Translations under genes and position numbers: made by a program
The notes under the pieces: model-generated
Told to the model about the DNA's origin: nothing
Database searches by the model: none
The model's input: only the letters and a program-made list of their open reading frames with translations
Part shown: positions 28,994 to 40,017 of the stretch, in pieces
How positions within the stretch are numbered: the stretch's first letter is position 1
Layout: the number at the start of each line of letters is the position of its first letter
From: Nocardioides sp. zg-1230
GTDB lineage: Bacteria; Actinomycetota; Actinomycetes; Propionibacteriales; Nocardioidaceae
Reading direction: 5' to 3'
NCBI RefSeq assembly: GCF_013155335.1
Contig: NZ_JABJQZ010000005.1
Span: forward strand, 434,001 to 498,000
DNA: 64,000 nucleotides

Positions 28994-29387
28994 TGCGATG
29001 CGGGTCCTCGGCGTCGGACCCTCCGAATGAAGCATCCCGGAGTGTCCGGCGAGCCCGGACACCGTGTCCGGAGCACCGGGTCCGGCTCCGTACTGGTTGT
29101 ATGCGTGATCGTGTTCATGTGGATCACCGCCTTGTTGGATATGACCGCCTCGCATCTTGCTTGCCCCCGACTGTCCTGCCGCTGTCCATCACGACCGGCA
29201 TCGGTACGTACAAGTCCACCGACAACGGGGCGACCTGGCGCTGGTCGCGGGCAAAGGGACCACTGAAGCGCGCCCAGTGCCCGTGGGGTGGGCAGAGAGA
29301 TGGCTCGCTCAAGGACTGGGTTGAGTTGAAGCCTTCGCGGTCCGGGGACCGCGAGCAACCTTCCCGCACGCGCGAGGAGAGGCCCGG
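28994..29387. other. Island left end, 394 bp without a supported gene
   Basis: Short frames exist on both strands but none has coding character or a family match I recognise. GTGTCCGG occurs at 29042-29049 and 29064-29071, and its complement CCGGACAC at 29055-29062, forming an 8-bp-stem hairpin with a repeated arm. In an integrating element this is where recombinase arm sites or a lost integrase gene would be expected. Confidence 0.55.
29042..29071. repeat. GTGTCCGG hairpin plus third copy near attL
   Basis: GTGTCCGG (29042-29049), CGAGC loop, CCGGACAC (29055-29062), then GTGTCCGG again (29064-29071). It could be a terminator for the methyltransferase transcript (49 bp after its stop) or an integrase arm-site cluster. 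Confidence 0.5.
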
Positions 29388-32300
29388 TCAGTGGGGATCA
29401 GGGTCGCCTTCGCTGTGCGGTGCGTCGGTGTGGATGACGAACGGGACGGTGATGACATGGTCGTCGGCGAGCCGGAACTGGGCGAACAGCCGGTAGGCGC
29501 CGGGCTCCTCGAACCGGACGTGTAGCCCCAGGTCGGGACCGAACTGGGTGCCGGGGACGGCGAGAACCGGCCGGCCCTGGTCGTCGACGGTTTCCGCGTG
29601 CCGGTGCGAGAACCGTGTGCCGTCGGCGGAGATGACCGCGACGTGCCCAGCGGCGCCGAGGTAGGGCTGGAGGTCGTCGGCCGGCTCACCGGTGGTCGCG
29701 TCGGTGAACTCGAAGTGCAGGTCACTCACGTCGACGAGGACGGCGTCGCCGTGCAGGTCGACTCGAACTCCCGCCTCCACCTGAGTGCGGACGTCATCGG
29801 TCGGCACCCGCACCGGTGCCGGGGCAGTACCGGCGACCTGCAGCGGGCTCGTGGCGAGCACGTCAGTCATCTGGCCTTGCTGCCGGAACTCGATGTGCGC
29901 GGTGTAGTCGCCCCCGGTCGGGAACTCAGCGGTCACGGCGAACACTCCCGGCGTGCCGGTCGGCTCGGGGTGGATGTGCGCGAACGTGCCGAGGTCGGCC
30001 CGCGTCAGGATGAGGTGCATCCACACCTGGTGGGTGCGGACCAGGTCCTCGATCGGCTCGCCGGTCTCGGTGTCGCGCACCGACACGGTCAGCGTGGTCG
30101 GCTGGCCGGGCACGATCGGGGACGGACCGTCGACGGTCACGCTCAGGCCGGCGTCGTTGGGCGTGATCGGCTCGACTTCGGTCTCCTCCATGACTGACAT
30201 GGCGGGCCGCATGGGCATGCCCATTCCTTCGGACCAGGCGAGCAGCCCGTTCATGCCGCGCTCGGCGGCGTCGGTGCGGGACGCGGCGGTGAACCCGGCG
30301 CCCAGGGCGAGTGCGAGGACGGCGACGGTGGCCAGGTAGGCCCACTGGCTGGCCCGGGCGCGCAGGGGCGGGTGCTCGAGCTCGGCCACGGTGGCGGGCG
30401 GGGTGAAGCGGCGCAGCCGCAGCGCGTTGGTGACCACGCTGACCGAGCTCATGGCCATCGCGGCCGAGGCCAGCACCGGGTCCAGGAGCAGGTCGTGCCA
30501 CCAGTACAGGGCGCCGCCCGCGACGGGGATGAGCAGCACGTTGTACGCGAATGCCCAGGCCAGGCCCTGCTTGATGGTGGCGACAGTGCGCCGGGACAAC
30601 GCGATGGCGGAGACGATGGTGCGCAGGTCCCCGCCGACCAGCGTGATGTCGGAGGCGGCGATGGCGACGTCGGTGCCGGTGCCGATCGCGATGCCAAGGT
30701 CGGCTTGGGCGAGGGCCGGGGCGTCGTTGATTCCGTCCCCGACCATGGCGGTGGTGTGCCCGGCGGCCTGGAGGGAGGCGACCCGGTGGGCCTTGTCTGC
30801 GGGGAGCACTTCGGCCATCACGTGGTCGATGCCGACCTGGGTGGCGATGGCGTGGGCGGTGCCGGTGTTGTCGCCGGTGACCATCCACACCTCGAGGCCT
30901 AGCGCTTTGAGCTGGGCGATCGCGTCGGCCGACTCCGGCTTGATCGGGTCGGCGACCACGAACAGGCCGGCCAGCTGCCCGTCGACGGCGGCGTACATCG
31001 GGGTGCCGCCCTGAGCAGCGGCCTCCGCAGCGGTCTCGGCCAGCGGCGCGGTGTCGATCTGCTGGGCCCCCATGTGGGTCTGGTTGCCGACCAGGACCTG
31101 CGGCTCGCCCTCGGTGGTCCGCAGTGTCGCGATGATGCCATGCCCGGGGACGGCCTCGAACGACGTCGTACGGATGCGCCCGTCGTGCGATCCGTGGTGG
31201 GTGGCGTGGGCGGTGATGGCGGCGGCGACGGGGTGCTCGCTGCCGGTTTCGGCTTCGCCGACCAGGGCGATGAGTTCGTCGCGGCGGTGCGCCCACGAGG
31301 TGGTGGTGTGCACGGCGGTCAGGTCGGGGCGGCCTCGGGTGATGGTGCCCGTCTTGTCCAGGACCACGGCGGTGACTCGGCGGGTGGTCTCCAGCGCTTC
31401 GCCGTCTCCGATGAGGATGCCGAGCTCGGCGGCCTTGCCGGTGCCAACCATGACCGCCGTCGGGGTGGCCAGACCGAGCGCGCAGGGGCACGCGATGATG
31501 AGGATCGCGACGGTGGTGTTGATGGCCAGGGTGAGGGACCCACCGGTCCCGGTTCCGGCCAGCGTGGCCCAGAGGACGAAGTTCGCGGCGGCGACCAGCA
31601 GGACCGCGGGGACGAACCAGGCGGCCGCTGTGTCGGCGAGCCTCTGCATGGGGACCTTCGAGCCCTGGGCGTTCTCGACCAGGTGGACGATCTGCGCGAG
31701 GGTGCCGTCGGCGCCGGTGGCCGTGACCTCCACCAAGAGGCTGCCGGTGCCGTTGAGGGTCGCGCCGATGACCGTGTCGCCGGCGGTCTTCGTGACGGGC
31801 ACGGACTCCCCGGTGAGCATCGATTCGTCGACGCTGGAGGTGCCCTCGACAACCGTGCCGTCGAGGGGGATCTTTTCTCCGGGTCGGACCCGGACGACCG
31901 CCCCGACCCCCACCTCGTCCAACGGCAGGTCGGTCTCGGTGAGGTGTCCGTCGGGGTGGCGGGTGACGATCCGGGCGGTGGTGGGGACGAGCCCGACGAG
32001 CGCCTTGATGGAGGCGGCGGTGCGCTTCTTGGCGCGCAGTTCGAGCCAGCGGCCCATCAGGACGAGCGCGACAATGACCAGGGCCGTTTCGAAGTACACG
32101 TGCAGGGGCAGGCCCCACTTCTCGGCGAGGCCGGGCCACAACGTGACGAACGCGGAGTAGCCGTAGGCGACGCCCGTTCCGAGCGCGACGAGGGTGTTCA
32201 TGCTGGTGCCGCGGTGCTTGGCCACGGCCCAGGCGGCCTTGTAGATGTCTGCGCCGGCCCAGGCCTGCACGACCGTGGCGACCACGAAGATGGCGGGCAT

Positions 32301-32813
32301 GAGCCAGTCCATGGTGTCCAGGTGGATCGGCACGTACATGATCGCCATCAGCCCCAGGCCAGTGGTGAGCGCGACCTGCCAGCGCCTCTTCAGTGCGGCG
32401 ATCTCGTGGTCGCGGCGCCGGTCGAGTTCGTCGACCTGGTCACCCGCTGCACCGGACTCGGGTCGCGTCGCAGGGGCGCTCTGGGAGGCGGGGGAAGCGT
32501 TCGTGTCGGCGGAGGCCGAGGCGTTGGCGGTGGGTCGCGGGGTGCCGGTGTAGCCGGCCTTCACGACCGCCTCGGTCATCGTCTGGGTGGACGTGGTCTG
32601 CGGTTGGTAGGTGACCACCGCGGTCTCGTTCGCCAGGTTGACCGTGGCCGTGACCACCCCGTCGACCCTTTTGAGGGCCTTCTCGACGCGGCCCACGCAG
32701 GAGGCGCAGGTCATTCCGCCGATGTCGAGGGTGCACTCGACGGTGGTGTTCTCGCTGCCCGGGGCCGGGGTGTTGGTCCCAGGGTGGGCGCTGTTGGGGG
32801 TGGTCACGGTCAT
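29388..32813 (-). CDS. copA: Copper-exporting P-type ATPase with extra C-terminal extracytoplasmic domain
   Basis: 1141 residues against about 750 usual. An N-terminal HMA domain (GMTCASC, Cys36/Cys39) and low-complexity linker precede a full P1B-1 ATPase: TGES 334-337, CPC 442-444, DKTGT 486-490, HP 527-528, GDGIND 692-697, YN 757-758, MxxSS near 786-790. Then comes an added membrane helix (about 823-843), a Met-rich stretch ([10 protein letters not shown], 863-872) and some 260 residues of two beta-rich repeats with HIHP (946-949) and SHRH (1069-1072). The added helix should place this tail outside, where His and Met could bind copper. It lies 63 bp downstream of copZ, under the box at 33183. 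Confidence 0.92.
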   Translation of the reverse strand: MTVTTPNSAHPGTNTPAPGSENTTVECTLDIGGMTCASCVGRVEKALKRVDGVVTATVNLANETAVVTYQPQTTSTQTMTEAVVKAGYTGTPRPTANASASADTNASPASQSAPATRPESGAAGDQVDELDRRRDHEIAALKRRWQVALTTGLGLMAIMYVPIHLDTMDWLMPAIFVVATVVQAWAGADIYKAAWAVAKHRGTSMNTLVALGTGVAYGYSAFVTLWPGLAEKWGLPLHVYFETALVIVALVLMGRWLELRAKKRTAASIKALVGLVPTTARIVTRHPDGHLTETDLPLDEVGVGAVVRVRPGEKIPLDGTVVEGTSSVDESMLTGESVPVTKTAGDTVIGATLNGTGSLLVEVTATGADGTLAQIVHLVENAQGSKVPMQRLADTAAAWFVPAVLLVAAANFVLWATLAGTGTGGSLTLAINTTVAILIIACPCALGLATPTAVMVGTGKAAELGILIGDGEALETTRRVTAVVLDKTGTITRGRPDLTAVHTTTSWAHRRDELIALVGEAETGSEHPVAAAITAHATHHGSHDGRIRTTSFEAVPGHGIIATLRTTEGEPQVLVGNQTHMGAQQIDTAPLAETAAEAAAQGGTPMYAAVDGQLAGLFVVADPIKPESADAIAQLKALGLEVWMVTGDNTGTAHAIATQVGIDHVMAEVLPADKAHRVASLQAAGHTTAMVGDGINDAPALAQADLGIAIGTGTDVAIAASDITLVGGDLRTIVSAIALSRRTVATIKQGLAWAFAYNVLLIPVAGGALYWWHDLLLDPVLASAAMAMSSVSVVTNALRLRRFTPPATVAELEHPPLRARASQWAYLATVAVLALALGAGFTAASRTDAAERGMNGLLAWSEGMGMPMRPAMSVMEETEVEPITPNDAGLSVTVDGPSPIVPGQPTTLTVSVRDTETGEPIEDLVRTHQVWMHLILTRADLGTFAHIHPEPTGTPGVFAVTAEFPTGGDYTAHIEFRQQGQMTDVLATSPLQVAGTAPAPVRVPTDDVRTQVEAGVRVDLHGDAVLVDVSDLHFEFTDATTGEPADDLQPYLGAAGHVAVISADGTRFSHRHAETVDDQGRPVLAVPGTQFGPDLGLHVRFEEPGAYRLFAQFRLADDHVITVPFVIHTDAPHSEGDPDPH

Positions 32814-32876
32814 GGTGTGCTCCGTTTGTGGCGGGGGATGCGGTGAGCTGCGAGGCCCTCGGAAGGGCGTGATGCG

Positions 32877-33107
32877 TCAGGAGACGAGCTGGTAGCCGGC
32901 CTCGTCGATCGCGTGGGCGACCTGCTGCGGGTCCAGGGGCTGGTCGTGGGTGACCGTGACCTCACCGGTGGGCAGGCTGACCTGGACGGTCTGGACGCCG
33001 GGCAGGGCGTCGAGTTCACGGCCGACGGCCATGGCGCAGTGGTCGCAGGTCATGCCGGCTACCTGAAGGCTGGTCGTGGTGCGGGTGTCGGGGCTGGAGG
33101 TCGTCAT
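32877..33107 (-). CDS. copZ: CopZ-like copper chaperone
   Basis: 76 residues: one heavy-metal-associated domain with the metal site GMTCDHC (Cys21, Cys24) and the usual ending HAIDEAGYQLVS. CopZ-type proteins carry Cu(I) to a CopA ATPase, encoded next on the same strand. ATG 33107 was chosen because it gives a standard short N-terminus; the longer frame upstream is Arg/Pro-rich noise. The upstream region carries an island regulatory box (33183-33207) with a -10-like CAGCAT. No CsoR-type or CueR-type operator was seen. Confidence 0.9.
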   Translation of the reverse strand: MTTSSPDTRTTTSLQVAGMTCDHCAMAVGRELDALPGVQTVQVSLPTGEVTVTHDQPLDPQQVAHAIDEAGYQLVS

Positions 33108-33160
33108 GCGCGTGTCCTGTCTGTGCGGGGCTCCGCCCGGGTGGCGAAGTGACAGCACTG

Positions 33161-33207
33161 ATGCTGCGCCGGCGGGTGATGGGGTCGCACCGGCTGAATC
33201 ACCGGGT
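33161..33207 (-). promoter_or_regulatory. Island box 1 and promoter of copZ-copA
   Basis: Read on the minus strand, the box is ACCCGGTG-ATTCA-GCCGGTG-CGACC (33207 to 33183), 20 of 25 matches to the island consensus. After a 16-nt spacer comes CAGCAT (33166 to 33161), with the -10 key bases A2 and T6. copZ starts 54 bp further on. Confidence 0.65.
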
Positions 33208-33316
33208 TCGTCACCGGGTTCCTCGTCCGTCGCGCCGGTGACGCGGCGGGCCTCTGCGTCGACGCCGGTGGCGGCCGATGCCACGTTCGGTCCGGCGCGA
33301 TGTCGCGCGATGGAGG

Positions 33317-33331
33317 TAACCTCGCGCCGTG
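33317..33331 (+). promoter_or_regulatory. -10 box and leaderless start of the broken LuxR-type gene
   Basis: TAACCT at 33317-33322 is followed by 6 nt and GTG at 33329. The second LuxR-type regulator has the same layout (TAGGGT, 49878 to 49873, then GTG 49866). Confidence 0.45.
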
Positions 33332-36135
33332 CGGATCCACGGGCGGGGGGTCGAGCAGGCGCAGATCGGTGCCCTGCTTGAGTCGGCACGTGCGGGGACC
33401 GGCGGCGTGCTGGTCGTGCGCGGCGAGCCGGGCGTCGGGAAGTCCGCACTGCTGGCCGACGCCGTCGCCCCTCTGCTGGTCGACCCGAGCGTAACGGTGC
33501 TCCGCACCCAGGGCATTGAGTCCGAGGCGCCGCTACCGTTTGCCGCGCTGCAGCGGCTGTTGCGGCCGCTGATGCGCCGGCATGCGGATGACATCGCGGC
33601 GCCGCAGGCCCACGCGCTGCGGGTGGCGTTCGGGGAGGAGGTCCACGATCAGGACGGCTCTCCGAGCGCGGCCGATGGTGACCGGTTCCGGGTGTTCCTG
33701 GGCACTCTGAACCTCGTCTCGGCCGCGGCCGAGACGCAACCGGTCGTCGCCGTCATCGACGACGCCCACTGGCTGGACGAGGCGTCAGCCGCGGCCCTGC
33801 TGTTCGCGGCCCGGCGTCTGAACATGGAGCGCGTCGCGCTGCTGTTCGGAGCCCGAGACGGGGACGTGCGCACCTTCGACGCCGGAGACCTGCCCACTCT
33901 CCTGCTGGGCGGCCTCGATCGGACGGCAGTGGGCGACCTGCTCGCCGACCGGTCTGGGGGTGTCGTATCCCCGGAGGTGTCCGCGCAACTGCTCGCCGCG
34001 ACGGGCGGGAACCCGTTGGCGCTCGTGGAGCTGCCCGAGGTTCTCACGGCCGGCCAGCTCGAAGGCAGCGCGCCGCTGCCTGGGCGGCTGCCGGTCACGG
34101 GCGGCGTCGAGCGGGTGTTCGCCGAGCGCGCCGAGCGTCTCGGCTCGGACGCGCAGCGTCTGCTTCTGATCGCGGCCACCGACGACTCGACCGAGATCGC
34201 GGTCATCCGCGCCGCGGCCCGTGCGCTGGGCGTGGACCCTGACGCCCTGGACGAGGTCGAGCGGTCCGGGCTGGTCACCGTGACGGACGGGGTGCTGGAG
34301 ATGCGGCATCCCCTGGTGCGTTCGGCCATCTACACCGGCGCCACCACGGTCGCGCGTCGGGCCACACACCAGGCTGGCCGACGCGCTGACACCCGACCCG
34401 GTTGCCGCGTCCCAGGCTTCAACGGCGGTGTCGGGACGTGCTGATCCCGACCGGCGCGCTTGGCACCGCGCCGCCGCCGCGGACGAACCTGACGAGTCCG
34501 TGGTCGCTGACCTCGACGAGGCCGCCGCACGCGCACACCGCCGCGGTGCGCACGAAGCCGCCGCCCGGGCCTACGAACGCGCCAGCGAGCTCACCACCGA
34601 CACGGAGGGTCGAGCCCGCCGGCTCTACCTCGCTGCCCGGTGCGCCTGGCTGACCGGACAACCCGTCCGGGCTCGCGGCCTCAGCGAGGCGGCGCTCGTC
34701 CACGTCACCGACCCCGGGTTACGTGCCGACATCGCGAGGCTTCGCGCGCGGGTGGAGTGGAACACCGGGTCCGTCCAGCTCGGCCACCGGATGATCCTGC
34801 AGGCCGCCGCAGAGGTCGCTAGCCATGACCCGGCCCGGGCCCGGGAGATGGCGATGTTCGCTGCCGCGATCGCCGCGTTCGGTGGGGACTCCGGCATCGA
34901 CGTCCGGCCTCTCGACTTCGCCAACCCACCCGGCCCCGGGGCCCCCGCTCGCGAGCAGGCATTCGCCGACCTGTTGATCGGGCTCGACCACGTCGTGCAC
35001 GACCGATGGAACGACGCCGCAACGGTCATGGAGCGGCTGTTCGCCACCGCCGAGGTCCTCGACGCTGATGACCAGGACCTGCTGCCCAACCTGGGCATCG
35101 CCGCGTTGCACGTGGGCGACGACGCTGCCGCCTCCGAGTACCACCGCCGGCTGCTGTCGCGAGCCCGGGACACCGGCGCGATGGTGATGGTGCTGTACGC
35201 CCAGACCCGACTCGCGCTGACCGACGTCGCCACCGGAGCCTGGTCGTCGGCCGAAGCACGTTGCGCCGAGGCCGTCGCTCTGGGTGAGGAAACCGGCCAG
35301 CCAGTTCTTGCGACGATGCCGAAGGCGTTGCAGCTCCTCATTGCCGCACGACGCGCCTCGGGGGCCTACGAGCCGCTGCTGGTGGAGGTCGAGGCAGCGC
35401 TGGGCGCGCAGGCCGTCGGCATCCTGGACGGGATCTGCCGCGATCTGGTGAGGTGGGCGAAAGGGCTCCACGCGTTGGGTTCCGGCGCCAAGCCCACCGC
35501 CGCGTTCCACCAGTTCGGTCAGATCTCGCGACATCACCAAGCGCATGGCCGGCGTCGACCGGGTCGAAACGGCGGTGGCCGCGGGTCAGGACGCGGCCGC
35601 GCGTTTGTGGGTCGAGGATCTCGCCACGTTCGCCGACGCGACCGGTCAAGCGTGGGCCCGTGCTGCTGCGGCTCATGCGCTCGCCCTCGTGGACCCCGAC
35701 AGGGCCGAGGAGCACTTCGAGGCCGCGTTGGCGGCGCACCCGAACTCCGGCGGGCGGGTGTTCGACCGGGCCCGAACCCATCTCGCCTACGGCGAGTGGC
35801 TACGCCGCAACCGCCGACGCGTCGACGCCCGCGAGCAGCTTCGCGTCGCGCTGGCCACGTTCGAGGACCTCGACGCCAAGTCCTGGGCGGACCGCGCGGC
35901 CGCCGAACTCCGAGCATCGGGGGAAACCGCTCGCAAACGCGACGACTTCGAGCCACTCAAACTCACCGCGCAGGAACTCGCCGTCGCCACCCAGGTTCAA
36001 CAGGGCCTGTCCAACCGTGAAGTCGCCGCGCAACTATTCCTCTCCCCGCGGACGGTGGACTTTCACCTGCGGAACGTGTTCGTCAAGACCGGCGTCACGT
36101 CCCGGGTCGAGCTTGCTCAGCTCGCCCTCACCTGA
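33329..36135 (+). pseudogene. LuxR-family large ATPase regulator (LAL), two frameshifts
   Basis: Three reading frames join into about 934 residues: an N-terminal AAA/NACHT-like ATPase (Walker A GEPGVGKSALL; VVAVIDDAHWLDEAS), a long helical region and a C-terminal LuxR helix-turn-helix (LTAQELAVATQVQQGLSN, SPRTVDFHLRN). Apparent single-base insertions lie near 34370 (RRATH then RLADAL) and near 35528 (HQFGQIS then DITKRM). It parallels the intact paralogue at 47125-49866 throughout. It would have been a transcriptional activator; as written it yields only the ATPase part. A sequencing error is possible, but other lesions nearby suggest decay. Confidence 0.82.
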
Positions 36136-36160
36136 CGATCCGGACACGCGGTCCCGCAGA

Positions 36161-36207
36161 ACCCGGCGATTTCACCGGCGCGACCCGGTCACGTCGGTTC
36201 GTAGCGT
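36161..36207 (+). promoter_or_regulatory. Island box 2 and promoter of the DJ-1/PfpI gene
   Basis: ACCCGGCG-ATTTC-ACCGGCG-CGACC at 36161-36185 (24 of 25 to consensus), a 16-nt spacer, then TAGCGT at 36202-36207. The gene starts at 36261, leaving a leader of about 47 nt that contains a purine-rich Shine-Dalgarno sequence. Confidence 0.7.
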
Positions 36208-36260
36208 TTGTCGTCCCAGCCACCGCATCCCGCGGCGGCCGTCAAGGCGAGGAGCCTGCC

Positions 36261-36905
36261 GTGCAGACCACGATGAGCGTCGCGATCTTGCTGTTCGACC
36301 GGGTCACTGCCCTTGATGCGGTTGGGCCCTACGAGGTTCTCTCGCGTCTGCCGGGCAGCCGCGTCACTTTCGCCGGCGAGCGTCTCGGCCCGGTTCGTAC
36401 CGACACCGGCCACCTCGCGTTGCACGTCGACGCCACCCTCAAGGACGTCGAGACCGCCGACGTCCTCGTCATCCCGGGCGGCATCGGGCAGCAGGCTCAC
36501 ATGGCTGCTGGGGCGGTCCACGACTGGGTGCGCCACCTCGACACCACCACGACCTGGACGACGTCGGTGTGCACCGGGTCGCTCATCCTGGCCGCAGCCG
36601 GCCTCCTGCGAGACCGATCGGCGACCAGCCACTGGATGCGTCGCGGGGATCTTGCCCACTACGGCGCCACTCCGACCGACATGCGGGTGGTGTTCGACGG
36701 TAAGTACGTCACCGCCGCTGGCGTATCAGCCGGTATCGACATGGCCCTCACGCTGGCAGACAAGATCGCCGGCTGCCGCGCCACTGAAGCCATCCAGTGC
36801 GGCATCGAGTACGACCCGCATCCGCCCTACGACGCCGGCCACCCCGACAAGGTCGATCCCGGCATCGTCGCTGGCCTGCAGACCCTCAAGAACGTCCTCT
36901 TCTAG
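36261..36905 (+). CDS. DJ-1/PfpI-family protein (isonitrile hydratase-like)
   Basis: 214 residues. The class I amidotransferase-like fold has its nucleophile Cys104 in TTSVCTGSLILAAAGLL and conserved Glu25 in GPYEVLS. The closest known types are isonitrile hydratases and the N-terminal domain of GlxA-type AraC regulators; no helix-turn-helix is present, so an enzyme or chaperone role is likely. GTG 36261 has AAGGCGAGGAG upstream. It is the first gene after box 2 and is followed 170 bp later by the monooxygenase gene. Confidence 0.85.
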   Translation: MQTTMSVAILLFDRVTALDAVGPYEVLSRLPGSRVTFAGERLGPVRTDTGHLALHVDATLKDVETADVLVIPGGIGQQAHMAAGAVHDWVRHLDTTTTWTTSVCTGSLILAAAGLLRDRSATSHWMRRGDLAHYGATPTDMRVVFDGKYVTAAGVSAGIDMALTLADKIAGCRATEAIQCGIEYDPHPPYDAGHPDKVDPGIVAGLQTLKNVLF

Positions 36906-37075
36906 CTTCCACCAGCACCACAACCCCACCCGCACCCCGGCCCCAGCCCCAGCCCCAGCCGAGGTTCCCCACAGTCGGGTCCGCGGGCCGCAGGGACCCC
37001 CCAGGCGTGCCCCCGACGCCGCACCCGCGGCCCGCGGACCCTTTCCACCCTTCGTCTCGAACCAGGAGCCGCACC
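36906..37075. other. Intergenic spacer with CCCCAG microsatellite
   Basis: About four copies of a GCCCCA-type hexamer occur near 36940-36962, within CCCCGGCCCCAGCCCCAG. The spacer is Pro-codon-like in every frame but shows no start or coding sense. It may separate the DJ-1 and monooxygenase genes within one transcript. Confidence 0.5.
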
Positions 37076-38284
37076 GTGACCACACCCGCCGCCCCGCACA
37101 CGCCGGACAACAACCCTGGCCACGCGGAGACACCCGTCGACGCTCGGAAAGAGCAGGACGCGCTCGATGTCATCGTCATCGGAGCGGGCCAGGCGGGCCT
37201 CGCCGTCGCATGGCACCTGACCCAGCAGCACGCCCGGTTCGTTGTACTCGACGCGGCCCCGCAACTCGGCCACTCCTGGCGCACCCGATGGGACTCGCTG
37301 CGACTCTTCTCCCCGGCCCAGTACGACTCACTGCCGGGCATGGACTTCCCCGCCGCTCGGGACACCTACCCCGGCAAGGACGACGTCGCCGACTACCTCG
37401 CCGGCTACGCCGAGCAGTTCCAGCTGCCCATCCTCCTCGGACATCGCGTCACCCGGCTCCAGCATCACCCGACCACGAACGGACAGCCGCCGGTGTTCAC
37501 GGTGCACACCAGCCACGGGCCGCTTCGCGCGCGACAGGTCGTGGTGGCCACAGGCGCGTTCCAGAAGCCCCACCGACCCAGCTTGGCCGACGCCCTCGAC
37601 GACCGAGTCGTGCAGGTGCACTCCGCGCACTACCGCAACCCCGACCAGCTTCCTCCCGGGCCCGTGCTGGTCGTCGGAGCCGGTAACTCTGGCCTGCAAA
37701 TCGCTGAGGAGCTGGCCACCCACCCCACCCCCGCCGGCAACAACATCAAGGACGGCGATCCTGAACGCCCGGTGCACCTCGCGGTCGGCACGACGCCGCC
37801 ACAGCTGCCGCAACGGTTCGCGGGCCGTGACCTGTTCTGGTGGCTTAGCAAGACGGGCGCAATCCACAAGCCGGCCACCTCTCTTCTCGCCCGACGCATG
37901 CGGGCCCGGGGAGACGTGGTCATCGGCACCAGCCTGTCCCGGGTCAAGAGCTTGGGCGTCAACGCACGCTCGCGGGTGACCGGGGCCGGACCGCACGGCG
38001 TCGAGTTCGCCGACGGCACCCGGCTCGCCCCGGCGAGCGTGATCTGGTCGACCGGGTTCACGGCCGACTACACCTGGATGGACGTGCCCGGCGTCATCAC
38101 CGACACACCTCGCGGGGGCACCGTGGTCCATGAGCGAGGCGTCACTGCCGTTCCCGGGCTGTACTTCATCGGGCTGCCTTGGCAGCACTCTCGCGGTTCA
38201 GCGCTGCTCGGATTCGTCCGACACGACGCGGCCTGGCTCGCCGACCGGCTGTACGCCGACCGCACCCAGCTCGCCGGTCTGTAG
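37076..38284 (+). CDS. Flavin-containing monooxygenase (CzcO-like)
   Basis: 402 residues. FAD-binding VIGAGQAGLA (34-43) and NADPH-binding VVGAGNSGLQ (about 200) motifs mark a class B monooxygenase; the C-terminal VIWSTGFTADYTWMD and GLYFIGLPWQHSRGSALLGF are typical of the CzcO/COG2072 group. Such enzymes oxidise small lipophilic compounds; the substrate is unknown. GTG 37076 has CAGGAG 6 nt upstream. The first 25 residues are low complexity. It probably follows the DJ-1 gene in one unit. Confidence 0.85.
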   Translation: MTTPAAPHTPDNNPGHAETPVDARKEQDALDVIVIGAGQAGLAVAWHLTQQHARFVVLDAAPQLGHSWRTRWDSLRLFSPAQYDSLPGMDFPAARDTYPGKDDVADYLAGYAEQFQLPILLGHRVTRLQHHPTTNGQPPVFTVHTSHGPLRARQVVVATGAFQKPHRPSLADALDDRVVQVHSAHYRNPDQLPPGPVLVVGAGNSGLQIAEELATHPTPAGNNIKDGDPERPVHLAVGTTPPQLPQRFAGRDLFWWLSKTGAIHKPATSLLARRMRARGDVVIGTSLSRVKSLGVNARSRVTGAGPHGVEFADGTRLAPASVIWSTGFTADYTWMDVPGVITDTPRGGTVVHERGVTAVPGLYFIGLPWQHSRGSALLGFVRHDAAWLADRLYADRTQLAGL

Positions 38285-38356
38285 CGACCAACGCGACCCG
38301 CCTGACCCGGCCAATCTGCGTGACGGAGTGGGTGGCGCGATGGCCCGAACGGGGCG

Positions 38357-38396
38357 TTGACGACGCCGATGCCGCCGCGTAAATCTGGAAGGTATG
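38357..38396 (+). promoter_or_regulatory. Promoter of the broken MFS gene
   Basis: TTGACG (38357-38362), a 17-bp spacer and TAAATC (38380-38385), with ATG at 38394 only 8 nt further, predict a near-leaderless transcript. It is a normal sigma-70-type promoter with no island box. Confidence 0.5.
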
Positions 38397-39897
38397 GGAG
38401 GACCGGAAGGTCGCACGGAAGCTGCCGTGGGGACAACGACACAGGACCGGTTTGAGGTGGCGTGGGCGGGTCAGTGGCGGGCGCTGCGCCGCACCACCGG
38501 ACGCCAGCGGCGTGCGCTCGGCTCCAGCTGGGTGGGGTTCTTCGTGGACATGGTCGACATCTACTTGCCCGTGATCGCCCTCGCGCCGGCCATCGCGTAC
38601 TTCCAACCCGAGACACTCGCCGCCGGCCAGGCCGGCACATTGTTCTTCGTCACGTTCGCTGCCACCCTCCTGGGGCGACCCGTCGGGGCACTGATCTTCG
38701 GCCACCTCGCCGACACCATCGGTCGCCGGCGGGTCACGCTCGCCTCGATCGCCGGGTTCAGCGTCTGCACAATCCTCATCGGCCTACTGCCCGGTCACGC
38801 CACCTGGGGACTAGCGGCACCGGCCGCGCTGATCGGCCTGCGCTTCCTCGACGGCATCTTTCTCGGCGGCGAGTACACCGCGGCCACACCCCTCGCGTTC
38901 GAGCATTGTCCGCCCCGCGCCCGCGCCCTGTTCGGTGGCCTGCTGATGAGCGCCTACGCGGCCGCGTACGCCGCTGTTTCCGCGCTCGTGCTTGTCCTTC
39001 TCCTTGTGCTGCCCGCCGGTGCCTACCAAGCATGGGGGTGGCGCGTGCCGTTCCTTGCCGGCGGTCTGGCCGGGCTGGTGTTCCTCCTGTGGAGAACACG
39101 CGTCCCGGAGTCGCCGCTGTGGGAGGCATCCGCGGCTTCGCGTCAGGGATACGAAGGTTGCGGCGACGCCGGGGGAGACCTACGGGCTTTCGCACGGCAG
39201 GCTCCCGTGCAGGTGCTTCTGTCCGGCGTCACGGCGCGACTTCGTTCAGGTTCTCGTGCTGATGGTCGGCCTGTGGCTGGTCGCCACCAGCGTCGTGTCA
39301 GTGCTGCCGCAGCGCCTGCTCGCGCACATTGGCCAGTCCCCGGTCTGGGTCACCACGGTGCTCCTCGCCGCGCAACCGGTCGTGATCGGTGGGTTCGTAG
39401 CGGCTGGTATGACCAGCCAGAAGGTCGGACGTCGTCGTGCTCTCGCCCTGGGTGCCACGGTGTCCGGGACCGCCGGCTTCACCTGCTACGTCCTTACGTT
39501 GACGCTTCCGGTTGCTGGCTGGCTACTCGCCGTCCTGGTGGTGGCGACCGAGCTGACGACCCTGGCGGTGTGGGGAGTAGTCACCTCCTACGTCAACGAG
39601 CGCTTCGCCACGAACGTCCGCGCCACGGGGTTCGGCATGGCGTACAGCCTGGCGCTCGCCCCGGCCAGCTTCTATGCGTTCTACCTGACCGGGCTCACCC
39701 GGCTGATGCCCGAACGTCTCACCCAGCTCATGCTTCTTGGTGTGGGCAGCCTGATGGCGTTCGGCGGAGCCTGGTGGGGCCCGGAGACACGTGACGTCGA
39801 CCTCGCGAGGGTCGGTGCGCCGCAAGCGATCGACGCCCCCGCGGACGTCACAAGCACTGGCGTTGCCCCCGCCACGCCCTTGCGGCAAGACCAGTAG
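38394..39897 (+). pseudogene. MFS metabolite:H+ symporter-like transporter, frameshifted
   Basis: Two frames together give about 500 residues with 12 membrane segments. Frame one runs from MGGPEGRTEAAV through GRPVGALIFGHLADTIGRRR and FLDGIFLGGEYTAATPLAF (a sugar-porter/MHS pattern) to about residue 250. Frame two resumes near RRDFVQVLVLMVGLWLVA and runs to the stop at 39897. The shift, a net extra base, lies between about 39140 and 39235 in the central loop. The substrate is unknown. It is decayed or an assembly error; a perfect 13-bp-stem hairpin follows. Confidence 0.8.
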
Positions 39898-40017
39898 CGG
39901 TTGCGCGATTCAGCCACGCGCAGCAGGCACCAGGTAGAGGCCCACGGTGGGGCAAACCCGTGCCTAGGAGGTGCGCCCTGCGCCACGACACCTCCCGGGC
40001 CAGCCGGCCGCCGTCAG

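Noticed and set aside
28990..29496. A plus-strand frame containing KSTDNGATW, reminiscent of BNR/sialidase repeats
   Set aside because: Only one such segment, no flanking repeats or signal, and it runs into the antisense of copA; probably chance.
33273..33316. An eighth regulatory box ahead of the first LAL gene (CCGGCGCGATG)
   Set aside because: Only the CCGGCGCGA half matches; the first repeat is missing and the spacing to TAACCT is 14 nt.
33108..33328. CsoR-type or CueR-type copper operator upstream of copZ
   Set aside because: No matching palindrome was found; the only clear element is island box 1.
36940..36962. GCCCCA-type tandem repeat as a CRISPR-like or phase-variable tract
   Set aside because: Only about four hexamer copies without spacers and outside a coding frame; a simple microsatellite.
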